Shown: positions 1 to 8,342, counted from the first letter of the stretch. The stretch is DNA of 48,558 nucleotides from Streptomyces flavotricini (GCF_020639365.1 NZ_JAINUL010000001.1:6234029-6282586); one strand, 5' to 3'. The notes: generated from the letters alone by a model not told the origin. Program-made: numbers and translations.

Positions 1-1
1 A

Positions 2-100
2 GACTTCCTCCACACCTACAACCACCACCGCTGCCACACGGCACTCGGCGGACACCCGCCCATCAGCCGAATCAACAACGCTGCGGGTCAATACAGCTAG
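2..100 (+). pseudogene. C-terminal end of an IS481-type transposase, cut by the window edge
   Basis: The first 33 codons read in frame to a TAG stop and give the typical end of an IS481-family DDE transposase: a YNHHR motif, then an ALGG-PPISR motif, then a short tail ending GQYS. The rest lies outside the window, so it cannot be said whether the element is intact. The stop codon sits inside the left arm of the 97-149 inverted repeat, so the coding end and the element end are close together. The family call rests only on this short C-terminal signature. Confidence 0.7.
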
Positions 101-149
101 GCCGTGTCTTTCGGATCAGGGCGGCCCGGGTCCGAAAGGCACGGCCTAG
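97..149. repeat. 19-bp inverted repeat abutting the transposase end
   Basis: Positions 97-115 and 131-149 are inverted copies matching at 18 of 19 bases (CTAGGCCGTGTCTTTCGGA against the complement of the right arm). A 15-base centre separates them and CTAG lies at both outer ends. It could be a transposase terminator, the paired ends of a deleted element flanked by a CTAG target duplication, or a miniature element. The stop codons of the transposase on the plus strand and of the orphan frame on the minus strand both lie in the arms. Confidence 0.6.
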
Positions 150-385
150 TCCCCGTACGCCGCTGTCGAGGCGATCAGGCGGGCCGAGGCCGGCGGGACG
201 CTGATCCCGTGGATCTGCGAGGGCGCCACCCGGTCCGGCCGGGGGTCCGCCGGGACCGCCCAGTGCGGGGCCATCCTGGCGCAGTCACCCAGCAGCCGTG
301 CGAAACCGGGCCGCGTGTCGGCGGCACCCTTCGCGGCGCCGTCCTTGGCCGTGCCCGCGTACCCGAAACCATCGGTGTAGGTCAT
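146..385 (-). CDS. short hypothetical protein, possibly truncated
   Basis: A 79-residue frame starts at an ATG (MTYTDGFGYAG) and stops inside the inverted repeat at 131-149. Third codon positions are about 90% G or C, as in real genes here, which supports coding. I recognise no family, and no signal peptide or membrane segment is visible. There is no clear ribosome binding site and the frame stays open upstream of the ATG, so the start is unsure. Because the stop falls in the repeat arm, the protein may have lost its C-terminus when the mobile element arrived. Confidence 0.35.
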   Translation of the reverse strand: MTYTDGFGYAGTAKDGAAKGAADTRPGFARLLGDCARMAPHWAVPADPRPDRVAPSQIHGISVPPASARLIASTAAYGD

Positions 386-430
386 GGGGCACGGTAGGCA
401 CGGCCCGGCGGGCGAAGAAAGACCTACTAC

Positions 431-477
431 GGGGTAGTTTCGGTCGGTCGGCGACCGGGCGGCGACCGGGTAGTTTT
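431..477 (+). promoter_or_regulatory. repeated -10-like boxes upstream of adenosine kinase
   Basis: The segment GGGTAGTTT occurs twice, with candidate -10 boxes TAGTTT at 435-440 and 471-476. They are separated by a direct repeat of GCGACCGGG. The second box would put a transcript start near 483, giving a leader of about 35 bases before the GTG at 518. This is a pattern call without a convincing -35 element. Confidence 0.35.
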
Positions 478-517
478 GACTGTCCCCCTCGCCGTCCTCC
501 GCAGGAGCGTCCACGCC

Positions 518-1495
518 GTGCGTATCGCAGTCACCGGCTCCATCGCCACCGACCACCTCATGACCTTCCCCGGCCGCTTCGCCGACCAGCTGGTCGCGGA
601 CCAGCTGCACACGGTCTCCCTCTCCTTCCTCGTCGACAACCTCGACGTACGCCGGGGCGGCGTCGGCCCGAACATCTGCTTCGGCATGGGCCAGCTCGGC
701 ACCCGCCCGATCCTCGTCGGCGCGGCCGGGTACGACTTCGACGAGTACCGCGCGTGGCTGGACCGGCACGGCGTCGACACCGAGTCCGTGCGGATCTCCG
801 AGGTGCTGCACACCGCGCGCTTCGTGTGCACCACGGACGCCGACCACAACCAGATCGGCTCCTTCTACACGGGCGCGATGAGCGAGGCCCGCCTGATCGA
901 GCTGAAGGCCGTCGCCGACCGGGTGGGCGGGCTCGACCTCGTCCTCATCGGTGCCGACGACCCCGAGGCGATGCTGCGCCACACGGAGGAGTGCCGGACG
1001 CGGGGGATCCCGTTCGCCGCCGACTTCTCGCAGCAGATCGCCCGGATGGACGGCGAGAACATCCGCACGCTGATGGAGGGCGCGACGTACCTCTTCTCGA
1101 ACGAGTACGAGAAGGGCCTGATCGAGTCGAAGTCCGGCTGGACGGACGCGGAGATCCTGGGCAAGGTCGGCACGCGCGTGACCACCCTCGGCTCGCGGGG
1201 CGTGCGGATCGAGCGGGTCGGCGAGGAGCCGATCGTGGTCGGCTGCCCGGACGAGACGGCGAAGGTGGACCCGACGGGCGTCGGCGACGCGTTCCGCGCC
1301 GGGTTCCTGACCGGCCTCGGGTGGGGCGTGGGGCTGGAGCGGGCGGCGCAGATCGGCTGCATGCTGGCCACCCTCGTGATCGAGACGCTGGGCACGCAGG
1401 AGTACACCCTGGCCCGTGCCCACTTCATGGAGCGTTTCACGAAGGCGTACGGCGAGGACGCCGCCTCCGAGGTCCGCGCCCACCTCGCCGCGTAG
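518..1495 (+). CDS. adoK: adenosine kinase, PfkB/ribokinase family (AdoK-like)
   Basis: This 325-residue PfkB-family kinase is predicted to phosphorylate adenosine to AMP with ATP in the cytoplasm (purine salvage). It opens with VTGSIATDHLM and FPGRF, carries the substrate-side motif RGGVGPN near residues 46-52, and ends with the family signature DPTGVGDAFRAGF near 251-263, where Asp257 is the expected catalytic base. Recalled similarity to mycobacterial AdoK (Rv2202c), including the same place near ctaC, supports the substrate call. The GTG at 518 was chosen because AGGAG lies 10 bases upstream and the family N-terminus begins exactly here; a frame-extended ATG at 476 lacks such support. It converges on the desulfurase gene. 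Confidence 0.85.
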   Translation: MRIAVTGSIATDHLMTFPGRFADQLVADQLHTVSLSFLVDNLDVRRGGVGPNICFGMGQLGTRPILVGAAGYDFDEYRAWLDRHGVDTESVRISEVLHTARFVCTTDADHNQIGSFYTGAMSEARLIELKAVADRVGGLDLVLIGADDPEAMLRHTEECRTRGIPFAADFSQQIARMDGENIRTLMEGATYLFSNEYEKGLIESKSGWTDAEILGKVGTRVTTLGSRGVRIERVGEEPIVVGCPDETAKVDPTGVGDAFRAGFLTGLGWGVGLERAAQIGCMLATLVIETLGTQEYTLARAHFMERFTKAYGEDAASEVRAHLAA

Positions 1496-1502
1496 CCCCG
1501 GA

Positions 1503-1535
1503 CGCCGGCGGGGCTGGAGGTCAGACCCGCCGGCG
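1503..1535. terminator. shared hairpin between convergent genes
   Basis: CGCCGGCGGG at 1503-1512 pairs with CCCGCCGGCG at 1526-1535 across a short loop, in the gap between two convergent genes. It covers the stop of the desulfurase gene. There is no T run, which is usual for Streptomyces terminators. Confidence 0.5.
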
Positions 1536-2900
1536 GACCGTGTACGCGACCCCCGCCGGGCGCGGGGCCTCGCCCTCGTAGGTGTGGCCGCGCATCGTGC
1601 ACCAGGCAGGGATGTCCAGGCGGGCCACCTCGTCGTCCGACAGGACGGTGACGGTGCCGCCGACCGGGACCGTGCCGATCGCGCGGGCCAGCTCGATCAC
1701 CGGCTGGGGGCAGCGCAGGCCCAGGGCGTCGATCTCCAGCGCATCCGACACCGGCGCCACGGCCGCCGGTTCGCCGACGCCGAGCGTGGCGCGGACCCCC
1801 GCCACCACCCCCGGCAGGACCTCCAGGAAGCCGTTCACCTCCTGCGCCGTGGTCCCCGTCGGCAGGGAGACCCGTACGTTCCCCTCCGACAGCACGCCCA
1901 TCGCCCGGAGCACATGACTCGGGGTCAGCGTGGAGCTGGTGCACGAGGAGCCGGAGGAGACCGAGTAGCCCGCCCGGTCCAACTCGTGCAGCAGCGTCTC
2001 CCCGTCGACGTACAGGCAGGAGAACGTGACCAGGTGCGGCAGCCGCCGCTCCGGGTCCCCGACCACCTCCACGTCGGGCACCAGCCGGGCCACGCGGCGC
2101 CGGATGCGGTCCACCAGGATCCGCAGCCGGGCCGCCTCCGCCTCGGCCTCGGCCCGTACGGCGCGCAGCGAGGCCGCCGCCGCCACGACCGCCGGGAGGT
2201 TCACGAAGCCGGGGGAGCGCCCCGACTCCCTTTCGTCCGCGGGGAACTGGGGGGAGAAGCGGACGCCCTTGCGGACGGCCAGCAGTCCGACCCCCGCCGG
2301 TCCGCCCCATTTGTGCGCGCTCGCGGTGAGCACCGACCAGCCGTCCTCCACCGGGCCCCAGCCCAGGGACTGCGCCGCGTCCACGAGCAGCGGCACCCCG
2401 GCCGCCGCGCAGACCTCGGCCACCTCCGCCACCGGCTGGACGGTGCCGACCTCGTGATTGGCCGACTGGAGGCAGGCCAGGGCCGTCGACGCGTCCAGCG
2501 CGCCGGCGTATCCGGCCGGGGACACCGCGCCCGCGCGGTCCACCGGGACGTGGGTCACCGTCCCGCCGGCGGCCGCGTGCGCGTCCGCCGCGTGGAGTAC
2601 AGAACTGTGTTCGACCGCCGATACGACCAGATGACCGCCGACGCGCCGGCGCCCGGCGAGCGCTCCGGCGACCCCCGTGTGAACCGCGTGCGTCCCCGAA
2701 GGAGTGAACACGAGCTCGTCTGGGCGACACCCCACGGCCTCCGCCGCCGCTTCGCGCGCCGCGTCCAGGAGCAGCCGGGCGCGCCGGCCCTCCCGGTACA
2801 GCCGGGCGGGGTCCGCCCAGCCCTCGTCCAGGGAGGCCTGCAACGCCTGCCGGGCCACGGGGTGCAGGGGAGCGGCGGACGCTGTGTCGAAGTACGGCAT
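1521..2900 (-). CDS. cysteine desulfurase (NifS/IscS type) fused to a TusA sulfur-carrier domain
   Basis: The 459-residue protein has two parts. Residues 1-370 form a class V PLP-dependent cysteine desulfurase: EHSS near 97-100, DAAQ at 174-177, the PLP lysine in SAHKWGGPAG at Lys197, and a catalytic cysteine in SSGSSCTSS at Cys320. Residues 385-459 are a TusA domain with the sulfur-accepting motif LGLRCPQP, Cys397. Known chemistry suggests persulfide made at Cys320 is passed to Cys397; the final acceptor is unknown. ATG start with no ribosome binding site but a -10 box TAGCGT (reverse strand 2907-2912) six bases upstream, so the message is probably leaderless. It is divergent from ctaC; a role in cofactor supply for respiration is only an inference. 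Confidence 0.88.
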   Translation of the reverse strand: MPYFDTASAAPLHPVARQALQASLDEGWADPARLYREGRRARLLLDAAREAAAEAVGCRPDELVFTPSGTHAVHTGVAGALAGRRRVGGHLVVSAVEHSSVLHAADAHAAAGGTVTHVPVDRAGAVSPAGYAGALDASTALACLQSANHEVGTVQPVAEVAEVCAAAGVPLLVDAAQSLGWGPVEDGWSVLTASAHKWGGPAGVGLLAVRKGVRFSPQFPADERESGRSPGFVNLPAVVAAAASLRAVRAEAEAEAARLRILVDRIRRRVARLVPDVEVVGDPERRLPHLVTFSCLYVDGETLLHELDRAGYSVSSGSSCTSSTLTPSHVLRAMGVLSEGNVRVSLPTGTTAQEVNGFLEVLPGVVAGVRATLGVGEPAAVAPVSDALEIDALGLRCPQPVIELARAIGTVPVGGTVTVLSDDEVARLDIPAWCTMRGHTYEGEAPRPAGVAYTVRRRV

Positions 2901-3073
2901 CGGGCCACGCTAACCGGCGCCCGGCGGCGTTCGAGGTCAGGGGCCGTCAGATGCTCTCCGGAGGCCGCCATTCAGGGGGTGTTGGGCCGTCCCCCGTACG
3001 GCGGATCCATCCCTTCGGGGGCAGTAGCGGCGCGTTGGGCACCCTCCCCGCGCGACCCCAAATAGCGTCCAGT

Positions 3074-3104
3074 AGGGTTTGGTCCGCATAAACATCCAAA
3101 CCCC
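3074..3104. promoter_or_regulatory. inverted repeat in the ctaC promoter region
   Basis: AGGGTTTGG (3074-3082) faces CCAAACCCCT (3096-3105) across 13 bases, about 80 bases upstream of the ctaC start. The spacer is A/T-rich for this genome (CATAAACAT). It may be an operator or an early leader hairpin. I know no regulator with this site. Confidence 0.4.
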
Positions 3105-3183
3105 TGCCTGCGTCAGGGCCGGCGACCGACCCGAATACGGCCGCGGCCGGCCGCGCGGGCCGAGACTCTCGGGAAGGCGCTAC

Positions 3184-4158
3184 GTGAGTCCCTACGGCTC
3201 CGACCGCTCGCCGCGGCGCCCGATGCGGCGGAAGCTGCTGCAGGCGCTGACTGCGGGCGCGGTCCTGGCGACCGCCACTGGTTGCTCGTACAACTGGCAA
3301 GACTTCCCCCGGCTCGGAATGCCCTATCCGGTCACGGAGGAGGCGCCTCGCATCCTGTCCCTGTGGCAGGGGTCGTGGGCAGCTGCCCTCATCACGGGCA
3401 TCCTGGTCTGGGGCCTGATCATCTGGAGCATCATCTTCCACCGGCGCAGCCGGACGAAGGTGGAGGTCCCCCCGCAGACCCGGTACAACATGCCCATCGA
3501 GGCGCTGTACACCGTGGTCCCGCTCATCATCGTCTCGGTGCTCTTCTACTTCACCGCGCGTGACGAGTCGAAGCTGCTCGCCCTCACCCCGAAGCCGGCT
3601 CACACGATCAACGTGATCGGCTTCCAGTGGAGCTGGGGCTTCAACTACGTCGAGAACGTCGACGGAGACGCGGCGACCCCGAAGGCCGGCGAGGTCCCCA
3701 AGGAGCTCGCCAACATCCCGGACCGCTTCACCAAGGAATTCCCCGCGGGCGCCGAGGGCGTCTACGAGAAGGGCGTTCCCGGCGACCGGAACCTGGAGAC
3801 GGGCAACCCGGGGCCGACCCTCTGGCTCCCCAAGGGCGAGAAGGTCCGCTTCATCCTGTCGTCGAACGACGTCATCCACTCCTTCTGGGTGGTCCCCTTC
3901 CTGTTCAAGCAGGACGTGATCCCGGGCCACACCAACGTTTTCGAGGTCACCCCCTCCGAAGAGGGCGTCTTCATGGGCAAGTGCGCCGAGCTCTGCGGCG
4001 TCGACCACTCCCGGATGCTCTTCAACGTCAGGGTCGTCTCGCCCGAGGCCTACCGGGCGCACCTCAAGGAACTGGCCGAGAAGGGGCAGACCGGCTTCCT
4101 CCCGGCCGGCATCAAGCAGACTGACCCGGCCCGGAATGCGGAGACGAACAAACTGTGA
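3184..4158 (+). CDS. ctaC: cytochrome c oxidase subunit II (aa3 type)
   Basis: Subunit II takes electrons from the bc1 complex at a binuclear copper centre on the outer membrane face. A twin-Arg-rich start leads to a lipobox-like ATGC with Cys34 as probable lipidation site, followed by two transmembrane segments near residues 55-80 and 100-120. The CuA ligands are visible: His232 (DVIHSFW), then Cys267, Glu269, Cys271, His275 and Met278 in the CAELCG motif. An actinobacterial insertion of about 60 residues lies between the second helix and the copper domain. The GTG at 3184 follows GGGAAGG by a suitable distance; the frame is open to 3079, but that extension has no signal features. It overlaps ctaD by GTGA. 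Confidence 0.95.
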   Translation: MSPYGSDRSPRRPMRRKLLQALTAGAVLATATGCSYNWQDFPRLGMPYPVTEEAPRILSLWQGSWAAALITGILVWGLIIWSIIFHRRSRTKVEVPPQTRYNMPIEALYTVVPLIIVSVLFYFTARDESKLLALTPKPAHTINVIGFQWSWGFNYVENVDGDAATPKAGEVPKELANIPDRFTKEFPAGAEGVYEKGVPGDRNLETGNPGPTLWLPKGEKVRFILSSNDVIHSFWVVPFLFKQDVIPGHTNVFEVTPSEEGVFMGKCAELCGVDHSRMLFNVRVVSPEAYRAHLKELAEKGQTGFLPAGIKQTDPARNAETNKL

Positions 4159-5885
4159 GCATCCTCAACGAATCTCAGGGTGCCGCCGCCGACTCGTATG
4201 AAAACGAGCTGCCGGTACGGCGCAAGCAGCCGGGCAATGTCGTCGTGAAGTGGCTGACCACTACCGACCACAAGACCATCGGCACGATGTACCTGGTCAC
4301 GTCGTTCGTGTTCTTCATCATCGGCGGTCTGCTGGCGCTCTTCATGCGCGCCGAGCTGGCTCGTCCGGGCACGCAGATCATGTCGAACGAGCAGTTCAAC
4401 CAGGCGTTCACCATGCATGGCACGATCATGCTGCTGATGTTCGCCACTCCGCTCTTCGCGGGCTTCGCGAACTGGATCATGCCGCTGCAGATCGGCGCGC
4501 CCGACGTGGCGTTCCCGCGGCTGAACATGTTCGCGTACTGGCTGTACCTCTTCGGCTCGACCATCGCGGTGGCCGGCTTCGTGACGCCGAACGGCGCCGC
4601 CGACTTCGGCTGGTTCGCCTACTCCCCGCTGTCGGACGCGGTCCGCTCGCCGGGCATCGGCGCCGACATGTGGATCATGGGTCTGGCCTTCTCCGGCTTC
4701 GGCACGATCCTCGGCTCGGTCAACTTCATCACCACGATCATCTGCATGCGCGCCCCCGGCATGACGATGTTCCGCATGCCGATCTTCACCTGGAACGTGC
4801 TGCTGACCGGTGTCCTGGTCCTGCTCGCCTTCCCGGTGCTGGCCGCCGCGCTCTTCGCGCTGGAGGCCGACCGCAAGTTCGGCGCCCACGTATTCGACGC
4901 CTCCAACGGCGGCGCATTGCTGTGGCAACACCTCTTCTGGTTCTTCGGACACCCAGAGGTGTACATCATCGCGCTGCCATTCTTCGGAATCATTTCCGAG
5001 ATCATCCCGGTCTTCGCCCGCAAGCCGATGTTCGGTTACATCGGCCTGATCGCCGCGACGATCTCGATCGCCGGCCTCTCCGTGACCGTGTGGGCCCACC
5101 ACATGTACGTCACCGGCGGCGTGCTGCTTCCGTTCTTCTCCTTCATGACCTTCCTGATCGCGGTACCGACCGGTGTGAAGTTCTTCAACTGGATCGGCAC
5201 CATGTGGAAGGGCTCGCTGTCCTTCGAGACCCCGATGCTCTGGACGATCGGCTTCCTGGTCACCTTCACCTTCGGTGGTCTGACCGGCGTCATCCTGGCC
5301 TCGCCCCCGATGGACTTCCACGTCTCCGACTCGTACTTCGTCGTCGCGCACTTCCACTACGTCGTCTTCGGCACCGTGGTGTTCGCGATGTTCGCCGGCT
5401 TCCACTTCTGGTGGCCGAAGTTCACGGGCAAGATGCTGGACGAGCGCCTCGGCAAGATCACCTTCTGGACGCTGTTCATCGGCTTCCACGGCACGTTCCT
5501 GGTGCAGCACTGGCTGGGCGCCGAGGGCATGCCGCGCCGTTACGCGGACTACCTCGCGGCCGACGGCTTCACCACCCTGAACACGATCTCGACGATCAGC
5601 TCGTTCCTGCTGGGCATGTCGATGCTGCCGTTCATGTACAACGTCTGGAAGACGGCGAAGTACGGCAAGAAGGTCGAGGTCGACGACCCGTGGGGTTACG
5701 GCCGTTCGCTCGAGTGGGCGACGTCCTGCCCGCCGCCGCGGCACAACTTCCTCACCCTGCCGCGGATCCGTTCCGAGTCGCCGGCGTTCGACCTGCACCA
5801 CCCTGAGATCGCGGCCCTCGACCACCTCGAGGACCACAGCGTCGCCGCCAAGGGCGTCACCGGTGGCAAGGAGGCCGGCAAGTGA
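4155..5885 (+). CDS. ctaD: cytochrome c oxidase subunit I (aa3 type)
   Basis: Catalytic subunit of the terminal oxidase, 576 residues with about twelve transmembrane helices. It reduces oxygen to water and pumps protons. Haem and copper ligands are in place: MHGTIM for the haem a ligand, GHPEVY with the His-Tyr cross-linked pair, WAHHMY for copper B, and HFHYV for haem a/a3. Length matches the family. The GTG start overlaps the ctaC stop (GTGA), with GGAG about 12 bases upstream, so translation is coupled. Confidence 0.97.
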   Translation: MSILNESQGAAADSYENELPVRRKQPGNVVVKWLTTTDHKTIGTMYLVTSFVFFIIGGLLALFMRAELARPGTQIMSNEQFNQAFTMHGTIMLLMFATPLFAGFANWIMPLQIGAPDVAFPRLNMFAYWLYLFGSTIAVAGFVTPNGAADFGWFAYSPLSDAVRSPGIGADMWIMGLAFSGFGTILGSVNFITTIICMRAPGMTMFRMPIFTWNVLLTGVLVLLAFPVLAAALFALEADRKFGAHVFDASNGGALLWQHLFWFFGHPEVYIIALPFFGIISEIIPVFARKPMFGYIGLIAATISIAGLSVTVWAHHMYVTGGVLLPFFSFMTFLIAVPTGVKFFNWIGTMWKGSLSFETPMLWTIGFLVTFTFGGLTGVILASPPMDFHVSDSYFVVAHFHYVVFGTVVFAMFAGFHFWWPKFTGKMLDERLGKITFWTLFIGFHGTFLVQHWLGAEGMPRRYADYLAADGFTTLNTISTISSFLLGMSMLPFMYNVWKTAKYGKKVEVDDPWGYGRSLEWATSCPPPRHNFLTLPRIRSESPAFDLHHPEIAALDHLEDHSVAAKGVTGGKEAGK

Positions 5886-6280
5886 AGATCCAGGGCAAGA
5901 TGTTCCTCTGGCTCTCCTTCTTCATCCTGATCATGGCCGTCGTGTACGGCGTGTGGTCGAAGGAGCCCGTCGGTACCACCGCGCTCTTCCTGGCCTTCGG
6001 CCTGAGCGTCATGATCGGCTACTACCTGGCCTTCACGGCCAAGCGCGTCGACGAGATGGCCCAGGACAACCTGGAGGCCGACGTCGCCGACGAGGCGGGC
6101 GAGCTGGGGTTCTTCTCCCCGCACAGCTGGCAGCCGCTCTCGCTGGCGATCGGTGGCGCCTTCGCCTTCATGGGTGTCATCTTCGGCTGGTGGCTCATGT
6201 ACTTCTCCGCTCCGCTGATCCTGATCGGTCTGTGGGGCTGGGTGTACGAGTACTACCGCGGTGAGAACCAGAACCAGTAG
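5882..6280 (+). CDS. ctaF: cytochrome c oxidase subunit IV, actinobacterial type
   Basis: A 132-residue protein with four predicted transmembrane segments (two near 8-50, two near 95-125), matching the small actinobacterial CtaF subunit of the bc1-aa3 supercomplex. Its GTG overlaps the ctaD stop by four bases and it is the last gene of ctaCDF, directly followed by a strong hairpin terminator. Role and location follow from the family and its place in the operon; there are no catalytic residues to point to. Confidence 0.92.
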   Translation: MKIQGKMFLWLSFFILIMAVVYGVWSKEPVGTTALFLAFGLSVMIGYYLAFTAKRVDEMAQDNLEADVADEAGELGFFSPHSWQPLSLAIGGAFAFMGVIFGWWLMYFSAPLILIGLWGWVYEYYRGENQNQ

Positions 6281-6304
6281 GACCGCAGCACCGAGACAAG
6301 ACCT

Positions 6305-6341
6305 GGGGCCCGGACACCTCCAATGGAGGAGTCCGGGCCCC
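6305..6341 (+). terminator. rho-independent terminator of ctaCDF
   Basis: GGGGCCCGGAC (6305-6315) pairs with GTCCGGGCCCC (6331-6341), with an inner CCTCC/GGAGG stem around a short loop, then TCGTTT. It lies 24 bases after the ctaF stop. One of the clearest terminators in the window. Confidence 0.88.
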
Positions 6342-6387
6342 TCGTTTGCAGTCACCCCGCGCGCAGTAATGGTCATATCTTCATAGC

Positions 6388-7644
6388 GTGGGCTCCATGA
6401 AGCACTCACCGCGTCTTTGGACGGTAGTCAGCTGCTCTGTGCTGGTGGCGTCCCTCGGGGCCGGCGCCACCGCTTGCGGGCCCGGGGACAACCCGCTGTC
6501 AGCCCGCCCGTACGACGCGGGCGACCAGGTCGTCTTCAACCAGCCGCCGGGCGGGCGGCCCGTCGACCCCGAGAAGCCCCTGGAGATCACCGCCAAGGGC
6601 ACCGGCGGCAGCCGGATCACCGACGTGTCCGCCGTGGACGCCCAGGGACGCCGCCTCGCGGGCGAACTGAGCGCCAAGGGCGACCGCTGGCACAGCACCG
6701 CCCCCATGGCCGCCGGCGTCCATTACACGGTCCTGGTGAACACCGAGGACGAGCGGGGCGCCCCGGGGCAGCGCAGGCTGGCGTTCGAGACGACTCCGGC
6801 CGACAAGGTCCTCAAGGTCGAATTCGGGCCGGACGAGGGCAAGTACGGCGTCGGACAGCCCCTCACGGCCGTGCTCAACGAGCCCATCACGGACAAGGCC
6901 GCCCGGGCGATCGTGGAGCGGGGCCTGGTCGTCAGCACGCCGCCGGGCGTCGAGGGCGCCTGGCACTGGGTGGACGACAAGAACCTGCACTTCCGCCCCA
7001 AGGACTACTGGCCCGCGCACTCCACCGTCTCCGTACGGAGCAATCTGGAGGGCATCAAGATCACCGATGAGCTCCACGGGGCCGCCGCCACGCCGTTGAC
7101 ACTGGAGATCGGGGACCGCGTCGAGGTCACCACGGACGCCTCCGCGCACTACCTGACGTTCGAGCGCAACGGAGAAGTGATCAACACCATTCCGGTGACC
7201 ACCGGAAAGCCCGGCTTCTCCACCCGCAACGGGGTCAAGGTGGTGCTCGGCAAGCAGTACTTCGTCCAGATGCGCGGCGACACCGTCGGCATCGGCGGCA
7301 GCGAGTACTACAACCTGCCCGTCTACTACGCGACCCGCGTCACCTGGAGTGGTGAATACGTGCACGCCGCGCCGTGGTCCCTGGACTCACAGGGCTCCGA
7401 GAACGTCAGCCACGGCTGCACCGGCATGAGCACGAGCAACGCCGCCTGGTTCTACGAGAACATCACCGAGGGCGACATCGTCCGGGTGATCAACAGTATC
7501 GGCGATGACATGGAGCCCTTCGGCAACGGCTTCGGCGACTGGAACCTGGACTGGAAGGAGTGGCGCGACGGCAGCGCCCTCCTCAAGGGCACCCAGGAAG
7601 GCCGCAGTCCGATCGACCAGGCCCGGCTGCGCCCGCAGGTCTGA
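6388..7644 (+). CDS. L,D-transpeptidase lipoprotein with Ig-like domains
   Basis: A 418-residue cell-wall enzyme. The N-terminus is a lipoprotein signal ending in GATAC (Cys30), followed by two Ig-like domains (about 55-135 and 140-240) and a YkuD catalytic domain (about 245-370). The active site is seen in His326 and in SHGCTG with His342 and Cys344, which forms 3-3 cross-links in peptidoglycan. A Trp-rich tail follows, as in mycobacterial LdtMt2-type enzymes. The GTG at 6388 has a -10 box TATCTT (6376-6381) six bases upstream and no ribosome binding site, suggesting a leaderless message; the ATG at 6397 is the alternative. Confidence 0.88.
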   Translation: MGSMKHSPRLWTVVSCSVLVASLGAGATACGPGDNPLSARPYDAGDQVVFNQPPGGRPVDPEKPLEITAKGTGGSRITDVSAVDAQGRRLAGELSAKGDRWHSTAPMAAGVHYTVLVNTEDERGAPGQRRLAFETTPADKVLKVEFGPDEGKYGVGQPLTAVLNEPITDKAARAIVERGLVVSTPPGVEGAWHWVDDKNLHFRPKDYWPAHSTVSVRSNLEGIKITDELHGAAATPLTLEIGDRVEVTTDASAHYLTFERNGEVINTIPVTTGKPGFSTRNGVKVVLGKQYFVQMRGDTVGIGGSEYYNLPVYYATRVTWSGEYVHAAPWSLDSQGSENVSHGCTGMSTSNAAWFYENITEGDIVRVINSIGDDMEPFGNGFGDWNLDWKEWRDGSALLKGTQEGRSPIDQARLRPQV

Positions 7645-7652
7645 GCCCGGCG

Positions 7653-7747
7653 GGCCCGCGCTCCGGGCGCGGGCCCGGCCGGCCGCCGCGACCGGCGCCG
7701 GCGCACCGAAGTCCGTACGTACGGATGACGGCGCGCCGGCGCCGGCG
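7653..7747. terminator. nested inverted repeats between convergent genes
   Basis: A GGGCCCGCGC/GCGCGGGCCC hairpin lies around 7658-7677. It is followed by a larger inverted repeat, with ACCGGCGCCGGCGC at 7691-7704 facing its near complement around 7732-7747. In the middle is the perfect 14-bp palindrome TCCGTACGTACGGA (7712-7725). A bidirectional terminator is the simplest reading. Confidence 0.55.
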
Positions 7748-7752
7748 CTAGG

Positions 7753-8154
7753 TCACGCGGCCGACGACAGCCGGGAACGCACCAGGGCCGCCAGGGCGTC
7801 GGCGAACTCCACCGGGTCGACCGGAAGGGTCACCGCCGCGTCCGCGCGGCTCCAGGTGGCCAGCCAGGCGTCCTGCGGACGCCCCATCAGCAGCAGTACC
7901 GGAGGGCACCGGAAGATCTCGTCCTTGATCTGCCGGCACACGCCCATGCCGCCGGCCGGGACCGCCTCGCCGTCCAGCACGCACACGTCGATCCCGCCCG
8001 CGTCCAGCTCGCTCAGGACGGCCGGGAGCGTGGCGCATTCCACGAACTCCACCGGTGGCAGGTCCGCGGCCGGCCTGCGCCCGGCCGCCAGCCGCACCTG
8101 CTCGCGGGTGCTCGCGTCGTCGCTGTAGACCAGAACCCGTGCAGTCGACCGCAT
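7753..8154 (-). CDS. stand-alone receiver-like protein, degenerate
   Basis: A 133-residue single-domain protein with a response-regulator receiver fold: acidic pair Asp12-Asp13, the phospho-acceptor position Asp61 in VCVLDGE, and the alpha/beta alternation of the family. The conserved Thr/Ser after strand 4 (LLLMG) and the conserved Lys before a proline (here TLPVDP) are absent, so ordinary phosphorylation switching is doubtful. It has no output domain. The ATG follows GGAGG by six bases. It sits between the L,D-transpeptidase and the ctaE-qcr operon, divergent from ctaE. Confidence 0.75.
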   Translation of the reverse strand: MRSTARVLVYSDDASTREQVRLAAGRRPAADLPPVEFVECATLPAVLSELDAGGIDVCVLDGEAVPAGGMGVCRQIKDEIFRCPPVLLLMGRPQDAWLATWSRADAAVTLPVDPVEFADALAALVRSRLSSAA

Positions 8155-8342
8155 TTCGTTCCTCCACGGTGCCGTGAATCACGTTGATGTTGCGCGGGAT
8201 GCTACTCCGTCCGACCCGGTGTCAACATCGGTTCGGACAGCCTCGCCGATGAAGGTCCCCGGGCCGATCTGATGGGCCGTTCGGGCCTTGCACACGCCCC
8301 TGACACTCCGAACGGCACCCCCCGGGGTGAGGGCGGGATAAG

